Shown piece after piece: positions 58,672 to 64,000 of a DNA stretch of 64,000 bases. The position numbers and the translations under genes were made by a program. Origin of the DNA: Mesorhizobium sp. LHD-90. GTDB taxonomy: Bacteria > Pseudomonadota > Alphaproteobacteria > Rhizobiales > Rhizobiaceae. Under the pieces are notes generated by a model, which did no database searches, was not told the origin of the DNA, and was given only the letters and a program-made list of their open reading frames with translations. The stretch spans positions 124,001 to 188,000 of the forward strand of contig NZ_JAVFVV010000010.1 of NCBI RefSeq assembly GCF_030929505.1. The letters are read 5' to 3'. Within the stretch, counting starts at the first letter, position 1; the number at the start of each line of letters is the position of its first letter.

Positions 58672-59739
58672 ATGAACATCAAGAACAATTGGGTTTGGAT
58701 AGTCCTCGCTCTCGGCCTGCTCGCGGGCGGCTACTATGCGTGGCAGCAATACTCCAATCCCGGTCTGCCCGAGGGCATCGCCTCAGGCAACGGCCGGATC
58801 GAGGCGACCGAAATCGATATTTCCGCCCGCATCCCGGGCCGCATCAGGGAGATCCTGGCCAATGAGGGCGATTTCGTCGAGGCGGGCCAGATCCTGGCTC
58901 GGATGGACACCGATCAGTTGGAGGCCCAGCGGCGGCAGGCCGAGGCCGAACTGAAGCGCGCGACGATCGGCATCAAAACCGCAAATAGCGTGGTGACGCA
59001 GCGGCAGGCGGAGCGCTCGGCCGCCGAGGCCGTCGTCGCCCAGCGCGAGGCGCAGCAGGAGAACGCCGACAAGAAGCTCGTGCGTTCCCAACAACTGAGG
59101 CGCACCGACAACGTGTCCCAGCAGATCCTCGACAATGACCGTGCCGCGGCATTGGAGGCGAAGGCGGCCGTCAGTGCGGCTCAGGCGCAGCTCGCGGCGG
59201 CGGACGCCGCTGTCAGCGCGTCCGAGGCGCAGGTGATCGACGCCAAGGCCGCCGTTGACGCCGCGCAGGCGGCGATAGAAAGCATAACCGCGGACATCAA
59301 CGATGCCGTGCTGCGCTCGCCGCGCGCAGGCCGGGTTCAGTACCGCGTCGCCGAGCCGGGGGAGGTTCTCGCCGCCGGCGGGCGCGTCCTCAACCTCGTC
59401 GATCTCGGCGATGTCTACATGACGTTCTTCCTGCCGACGGCGCAGGCGGGACGCGTCGCCATCGGCTCCGACGTCAGGCTCGTCCTCGACGCAGTGCCCC
59501 AGTATGTCATCCCGGCCAAGGCTGGTTTCGTCGCCGACGTCGCGCAGTTCACGCCGAAGACCGTCGAGACCGAGGAGGAACGGCTGAAGCTGATGTTCCG
59601 GATCAAGGCGCAGATTTCTCCTGAGTTGCTCAAGAAGTACATCCAGTACGTCAAGACCGGCCTGCCGGGTGTGGCCTATGTCAAGATCGATCCGGAAGCG
59701 GAATGGCCCGCCTTCCTGCAAGAGGTGGTGGCGCCGTGA
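58672..59739 (+). CDS. HlyD-family membrane fusion protein (YhiI-like)
   Basis: A 355-residue periplasmic adaptor. A transmembrane anchor spans residues 8-25; a biotinyl-lipoyl half-domain begins [20 protein letters not shown]; a long Ala/Gln/Glu-rich coiled-coil hairpin covers about residues 85-205; the second lipoyl half follows ([21 protein letters not shown]). It links an inner-membrane ABC exporter to the outer membrane or periplasm. Its stop overlaps the GTG of the ABC gene by 3 bp. The order HlyD-RbbA-YhhJ is the same as E. coli yhiI-rbbA-yhhJ. Confidence 0.92.
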   Translation: MNIKNNWVWIVLALGLLAGGYYAWQQYSNPGLPEGIASGNGRIEATEIDISARIPGRIREILANEGDFVEAGQILARMDTDQLEAQRRQAEAELKRATIGIKTANSVVTQRQAERSAAEAVVAQREAQQENADKKLVRSQQLRRTDNVSQQILDNDRAAALEAKAAVSAAQAQLAAADAAVSASEAQVIDAKAAVDAAQAAIESITADINDAVLRSPRAGRVQYRVAEPGEVLAAGGRVLNLVDLGDVYMTFFLPTAQAGRVAIGSDVRLVLDAVPQYVIPAKAGFVADVAQFTPKTVETEEERLKLMFRIKAQISPELLKKYIQYVKTGLPGVAYVKIDPEAEWPAFLQEVVAP

Positions 59740-62516
59740 CAGGCGACCCGCAGGCCAGCGGAACCTCGACCGACAAGGCGCCGGTCGCCCGACTGAAGGG
59801 CGTCGGCCTTTCTTATGGAAAGCGGCGCGCCCTCGACGGGATCACGCTGGACATTCCCAGCGGCTGCATGGTGGGGCTGATCGGCCCCGACGGCGTGGGC
59901 AAGTCAAGCCTGCTGTCGCTGATCGCCGGCGCGCATGTCATCCAGGAGGGCCGCGTCGAGGTCCTGGATGGCGACATAGCCGACGGCAATCATCGCCGCT
60001 CGGCCTACAATCGCATTGCCTACATGCCGCAAGGCTTGGGTCGCAATCTCTATCCGACCCTCTCGGTCTTCGAGAACATCGATTTCTTCGGCCGCCTGTT
60101 CGGCCAGGACGGCAGTGAACGGCAACGGCGCATCGCCATGCTGCTCGAGCGGACCGGCATGTCGCCGTTCGCCGACCGGCCCGCGGGCAAGCTCTCGGGC
60201 GGCATGAAGCAGAAGACCAGCCTCTGCTGTTCGCTGATCCACGATCCGGACCTGCTGATCCTGGACGAGCCGACCACCGGAGTGGACCCGCTCTCGCGCC
60301 GCCAGTTCTGGGAGCTGATCGACGATATCCGGGGCGACAGTCCCGGCATGAGCGTCATCGTGGCGACCGCCTACATGGAGGAGGCTGCGGGGTTCGACTG
60401 GCTGGTGGCGATGGACGAGGGACGAATCCTCGCAACAGGCACGCCAGCCGAGCTGCTGGCGAAAACCGGAACGGACAACCTCGACGCCGCCTTCGTCGCC
60501 CTCCTTCCCGAAGCGAAACGGCGCGGACACAGCGAGGTCGTCATCCCGCCGAGAACCGGACAAACGAACGAGGAAATCGCCATCGCCGCAAAGAACGTGA
60601 CCGTGCGCTTCGGCGATTTCACCGCCGTCAACAATGTCAGCTTCGAGATTCCGCGCGGCGAGATCTTCGGATTCCTCGGCTCCAATGGCTGCGGCAAGAC
60701 GACGACGATGAAGGTGCTGACCGGACTGCTGCCCGCCAGCGAAGGGACGGCCACGCTGTTTGGCCGCGAGGTCGATCCACGCGACATGGCCGTGCGCCGC
60801 CGCGTCGGCTACATGAGCCAGGCCTTCTCGCTCTACACCGAGCTGACGGTCCGGCAGAACCTCGATCTTCATGCGCGCCTGTTTTCCATGCCGGCGGCGT
60901 CCATTCCCGGCCGGATCGAGGAGATGGCGCAGCGCTTCGATCTGGAAGACATCATGGACTCCCTGCCGGAAGCGCTGCCGCTCGGCATCCGCCAGCGCCT
61001 TTCGCTGGCCGTTGCGATGATCCACTCGCCCGAGATCCTGATCCTCGACGAGCCGACATCCGGCGTCGATCCGGTCGCCCGCGACAGTTTCTGGCAGATC
61101 CTGGCGGACCTCTCGCGCAAGGACGGCGTGACCATCTTCGTGTCGACGCACTTCATGAACGAGGCGGCGTTTTGCGATCGCATCTCCCTCATGCACGCTG
61201 GAAAGGTGCTCGTCAGCGACACCCCAGCCGCGATCGTCGCGCACAAGAAGGCAAAGACCCTCGAGGATGCGTTCGTCACCTATCTCGAGGAGGCTATCGA
61301 GGAAGGTCAGCCGCCCGCGGCGCCATCTCCGGTTCCGGCGAAGCCCGTGCCGGAGGCAATTGCCACGGCGCACCAACCCGGAAGCAGCGCGTTCAGCTTC
61401 AGGCGCATGTTCGCCTATGCGCGCCGCGAGACGCTCGAGCTGCAGCGCGATCCGATCCGTGCGAGCCTGGCGCTTGTCGGGTCTGTCCTGCTGCTGTTCG
61501 TCATCGGGTTCGGCATCAGCCTGGATGTCGAGGACCTGACCTTCGCCGTGCTCGACCGCGACGACACCACCATCAGCCGGGACTATGTGCAGCAGATCGC
61601 GGGCTCGCGCTATTTCATCGAGAAGGATCCGATCACCGACTATCAGGATCTCGACCGGCGCATGAAAGATGGAGAGATCAGCCTGGCCATCGAGATCCCG
61701 CCGAACTTCGGACGCAACGTCGCGCGCGGGACGAACGTCGAAGTCGGCGCGTGGATTGATGGCTCTATGCCGTCGCGGGCCGAGACCGTCAGGGGCTACG
61801 TGCAAGGCATGCACCAGACCTGGCTCACGCAGAAGGCGCGAGAACTCTATGGCGACGCCGCCACCGTCGGCAATTTCCAGCTCGAGATCCGGTATCGCTA
61901 CAATCCTGACGTCCAGAGCCTGGTCGCGATGGTGCCGGCGGTGATTCCCCTGCTTCTCCTGATGATCCCTGCCATGCTGGCGGTGCTCAGCGTCGTGCGC
62001 GAGAAGGAACTCGGCTCGATCGTGAATTTCTACGTGACGCCGTCCACACGCATGGAATTCCTGGTTGGCAAGCAGGCGCCCTACGTCGTGCTTGGCATGC
62101 TGAACTTCCTCATGCTCTGGGCTTTCGCCGTCACCGTGTTCGGCGTGCCGTTCACCGGCAGCTTCCCCGCCCTTGCCGCCGCTGCCTTCCTCTACGTGAT
62201 CTTCACCACCGGCATGGGGCTGGTGATCTCCAGCTTCATCGCCAGCCAGATAGCAGCCATCTTCGCCACGGCCCTGATCACCCTTATCCCCGCCGTGCAG
62301 TATTCCGGGATGATCGACCCGGTTTCCTCGCTTGAGGGGTTCGGCGCGTTTGTCGGCAAGATCTACCCCACCACCTATTTCATGACCATCTCGCGCGGAA
62401 CCTTCTCCAAGGGCCTGGATTTCCACGACCTTGCCGGTTCATTCGTCCCGCTTATCATCGCAGTGCCGGTGCTGTTTCTCCTCGGGACGGCGCTGTTGAA
62501 GAAGCAGGCGTCCTGA
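59736..62516 (+). CDS. rbbA: RbbA-like ABC ATPase/permease fusion
   Basis: A 926-residue protein with two ABC domains followed by an ABC-2 permease domain. Domain 1 (about 20-250) has Walker [10 protein letters not shown], signature LSGGMKQK, Walker [14 protein letters not shown]. Domain 2 (about 285-520) has [10 protein letters not shown] and [13 protein letters not shown], with a variant signature LPLGIRQRL. Residues 570-926 form the membrane part with about six helices. E. coli RbbA was named for ribosome association, but the operon suggests drug or lipid export. The start is a GTG at 59736, overlapping the HlyD stop. Confidence 0.93.
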   Translation: MTGDPQASGTSTDKAPVARLKGVGLSYGKRRALDGITLDIPSGCMVGLIGPDGVGKSSLLSLIAGAHVIQEGRVEVLDGDIADGNHRRSAYNRIAYMPQGLGRNLYPTLSVFENIDFFGRLFGQDGSERQRRIAMLLERTGMSPFADRPAGKLSGGMKQKTSLCCSLIHDPDLLILDEPTTGVDPLSRRQFWELIDDIRGDSPGMSVIVATAYMEEAAGFDWLVAMDEGRILATGTPAELLAKTGTDNLDAAFVALLPEAKRRGHSEVVIPPRTGQTNEEIAIAAKNVTVRFGDFTAVNNVSFEIPRGEIFGFLGSNGCGKTTTMKVLTGLLPASEGTATLFGREVDPRDMAVRRRVGYMSQAFSLYTELTVRQNLDLHARLFSMPAASIPGRIEEMAQRFDLEDIMDSLPEALPLGIRQRLSLAVAMIHSPEILILDEPTSGVDPVARDSFWQILADLSRKDGVTIFVSTHFMNEAAFCDRISLMHAGKVLVSDTPAAIVAHKKAKTLEDAFVTYLEEAIEEGQPPAAPSPVPAKPVPEAIATAHQPGSSAFSFRRMFAYARRETLELQRDPIRASLALVGSVLLLFVIGFGISLDVEDLTFAVLDRDDTTISRDYVQQIAGSRYFIEKDPITDYQDLDRRMKDGEISLAIEIPPNFGRNVARGTNVEVGAWIDGSMPSRAETVRGYVQGMHQTWLTQKARELYGDAATVGNFQLEIRYRYNPDVQSLVAMVPAVIPLLLLMIPAMLAVLSVVREKELGSIVNFYVTPSTRMEFLVGKQAPYVVLGMLNFLMLWAFAVTVFGVPFTGSFPALAAAAFLYVIFTTGMGLVISSFIASQIAAIFATALITLIPAVQYSGMIDPVSSLEGFGAFVGKIYPTTYFMTISRGTFSKGLDFHDLAGSFVPLIIAVPVLFLLGTALLKKQAS

Positions 62517-62518
62517 TC

Positions 62519-63631
62519 ATGCGCGTCGCCAACGTCTACAATCTGGGCGTCAAGGAACTGCGCGGCCTCGGCCGTGACTACATGCTGCTCATCCTGATCG
62601 TCTACGCCTTCACCCTGGCGATCTATACGGCGGCCACCGCGCAGCCCGAGACGCTGAACCGCGCCGCCATCGCCATCGTCGACGAAGACCAGTCGCCCGT
62701 GTCCTCGCGCATCATAACCGCCTTCTATCCCCCCTATTTCACGGTTCCGCGCATCATCGACCAGTCGGAGATGGATGCGCGCATGGATGCCGGCCTCGAC
62801 ACCTTCGCGCTCAACATTCCGCCGAACTTCCAGCGCGACCTTCTGGCCGGGCGCAGCCCGACCATCCAGCTCAATGTCGACGCGACGCGCATGAGCCAGG
62901 CCTTCACCGGCGGCGGCTACGTCCAGACCATCGTGTCGGCCGACGTGAACGAGTTCATGAACCGGTACAGGGGAACGAGCAGCGTTCCTGTCGACCTTGC
63001 CTTGCGTGCGCGCTTCAACCAGGAACTCAACAAGGGCTGGTTCGGCGCGCTTTCCAACGTGATTTCGTCGATCACCATGCTGTCGATCGTGCTGACGGGA
63101 GCCGCCCTCATCCGCGAGCGCGAGCACGGGACGATCGAGCATCTTCTGGTGATGCCGGTGACGCCGGCCGAGATCATGCTGAGCAAGGTACTCTCGATGG
63201 CGCTCGTCGTGCTGGTCGCGTCGGCGGCGTCGATCATCTTTATCGTCCGCGGCGCGCTCGGCGTGCCTATCGAGGGGTCGATCGCGCTTTTCCTGGTCGG
63301 CACGGCGCTGCACCTCTTCGCCACCACGTCGCTGGGGATTTTTCTCGCCACCGTCGCCGGTTCCATGGCGCAGTTCGGGCTGCTGTTGATGCTAGTGCTG
63401 CTGCCTCTCCAGGTGTTGTCCGGAGCCACCACGCCGCGGGAAAGCATGCCCGAATTCATCCAGACCATCATGCTCGCCGCGCCGAACACGCATTTCGTCA
63501 TCCTCGGCCAGGCCATCCTGTTCCGCGGCGCCGGAATCGAAGTGGTGTGGCCTCAATTCCTTGCGCTGATAGTCATCGGAGCGGTCCTGTTCGCCTTCGC
63601 TCTCGGCCGCTTCCGCAAATCACTGCGGTGA
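62519..63631 (+). CDS. ABC-2 type permease (YhhJ-like)
   Basis: A 370-residue membrane protein: one N-terminal helix (about 20-40), a large periplasmic domain to about 175, then five helices (SNVISSITMLSIVLTGAALI onward), the ABC-2 export permease layout. The region LIREREHGTIEHLLVMPV is the conserved coupling segment. It starts 2 bp after the RbbA stop and completes the HlyD-ABC-permease exporter. RbbA carries one permease half itself, so the channel is likely an RbbA-YhhJ heterodimer. Confidence 0.93.
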   Translation: MRVANVYNLGVKELRGLGRDYMLLILIVYAFTLAIYTAATAQPETLNRAAIAIVDEDQSPVSSRIITAFYPPYFTVPRIIDQSEMDARMDAGLDTFALNIPPNFQRDLLAGRSPTIQLNVDATRMSQAFTGGGYVQTIVSADVNEFMNRYRGTSSVPVDLALRARFNQELNKGWFGALSNVISSITMLSIVLTGAALIREREHGTIEHLLVMPVTPAEIMLSKVLSMALVVLVASAASIIFIVRGALGVPIEGSIALFLVGTALHLFATTSLGIFLATVAGSMAQFGLLLMLVLLPLQVLSGATTPRESMPEFIQTIMLAAPNTHFVILGQAILFRGAGIEVVWPQFLALIVIGAVLFAFALGRFRKSLR

Positions 63632-63962
63632 AACGGGTACGTCGCTCCACGAAGGCAACGGCTCTGTCCGAGCAATCGCCGCTGCCGATGAAAAGGATGA
63701 CCCGTCTCAAATGTCTTGAGCGCGGACAAAGCGTTGACCCGGCCAGAACGTAAAAGTAGCCTGCTGAAGGGGGGTCTCGAACGTAGCTTCTTCGAGCACG
63801 GATCGGCAAGGAAAGCTTATGCCAACTGAGACGCCACGCTTCCCGGACACAGAGCGCTTCGTCGGTCGGGAAAACCCTCGCGACAGGGCGCAGCGCGATA
63901 TGCGGACGACGAAGGGGATGGATGCCAGCCTCCTTGTGTGCCTTCCGGGAGGCGGAGGCTGA
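63632..63962. other. 331 bp region at the window end
   Basis: No firm gene. A TTGACC with a TAGCCT 17 bp downstream (about 63731-63759) may be a promoter. A 47-codon frame at 63819-63963 with GGAAAGC upstream ends at a TGATG overlap with the next start; it matches nothing I know and may or may not be translated. Confidence 0.35.
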
Positions 63963-64000
63963 TGGATGATTTCCTCCGCAACCGGACTTTCGACGAACTG
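63963..64000 (+). CDS. Truncated gene at window end, possibly MaoC/phosphate acetyltransferase
   Basis: Only the first 13 codons are present (MDDFLRNRTFDEL), cut by the end of the window. The ATG sits in a TGATG overlap with a short upstream frame. An NRTFDEL start close to the N-terminus resembles bifunctional enoyl-CoA hydratase (MaoC)/phosphate acetyltransferase proteins of rhizobia, but this is too short for a firm call. Confidence 0.3.

Noticed and set aside
59904-62426. 840-codon open frame antisense to the RbbA-like gene
   Set aside because: High GC content creates long antisense frames; its translation is His/Asp/Arg-rich with no domain, while the plus strand encodes a textbook ABC protein.

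Overview
The window is high-GC (mid-60s % by eye) DNA from an alphaproteobacterium of the order Rhizobiales (Hyphomicrobiales), most like the Mesorhizobium/Phyllobacteriaceae. The assignment rests on conserved neighbourhoods: mutM-echA-rpsT-dnaA, tsaB-rimI-plsC-miaB-phoH-ybeY-corC, rimP-nusA-ylxR-infB-rbfA-truB, and a PhrR/PraR-type regulator beside lnt and metK. No rRNA, tRNA or CRISPR array was recognised.

Layout. 1-1.8 kb: HigBA-like toxin-antitoxin pair and an 0.8 kb gene-free scar. 1.8-8.4 kb: gluconokinase, a ribose-type ABC importer and a LacI-family regulator, with two matching operator palindromes, one lying on the importer promoter. 8.6-13.1 kb: small lipoprotein, HyuA-type hydantoinase/oxoprolinase, malate synthase G. 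13.3-20.0 kb: plus-strand housekeeping run tsaB, rimI, plsC, miaB, phoH-like, ybeY, corC-like. 20.1-28.3 kb: minus-strand rimP-nusA-ylxR-infB-(YcxB-like insert)-rbfA-truB operon, whose leader carries an intrinsic terminator. 28.4-36.8 kb: accessory block with a DUF433/DUF5615 toxin-antitoxin pair, small unknowns, the tripartite tricarboxylate transporter TctCBA, a lone ABC-type binding protein, and the TctD/TctE two-component system. 37.0-42.8 kb: trmB, metK, a TauE/SafE exporter, a small membrane protein, PraR-like regulator, lnt. 42.9-53.5 kb: recF, dnaN, dnaA, rpsT, an inserted RTX gene, echA, mutM, deoB. 53.7-64 kb: accessory genes, namely an SMP-30 lactonase, a membrane diguanylate cyclase, a decayed response regulator, a ferric-reductase-like flavocytochrome, and an HlyD-RbbA-YhhJ export operon.

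How it fits together. Most of the window is translation, transcription and replication core. Into it are inserted nutrient-uptake modules (gluconate or a related sugar acid; tricarboxylates), toxin-antitoxin pairs, an RTX exoprotein and small palindromic or MITE-like repeats. The convergent corC/truB junction and the lnt/recF junction suggest that an otherwise conserved block was inverted or moved here. The most notable non-gene signals are the promoter-terminator-leader before rimP, the paired LacI operators, and a 147 bp full-length palindrome that supplies the tctB stop codon. No clearly new multi-gene system was found; the closest candidates are the TctDE plus orphan binding protein arrangement and the ABC importer paired with gluconokinase.
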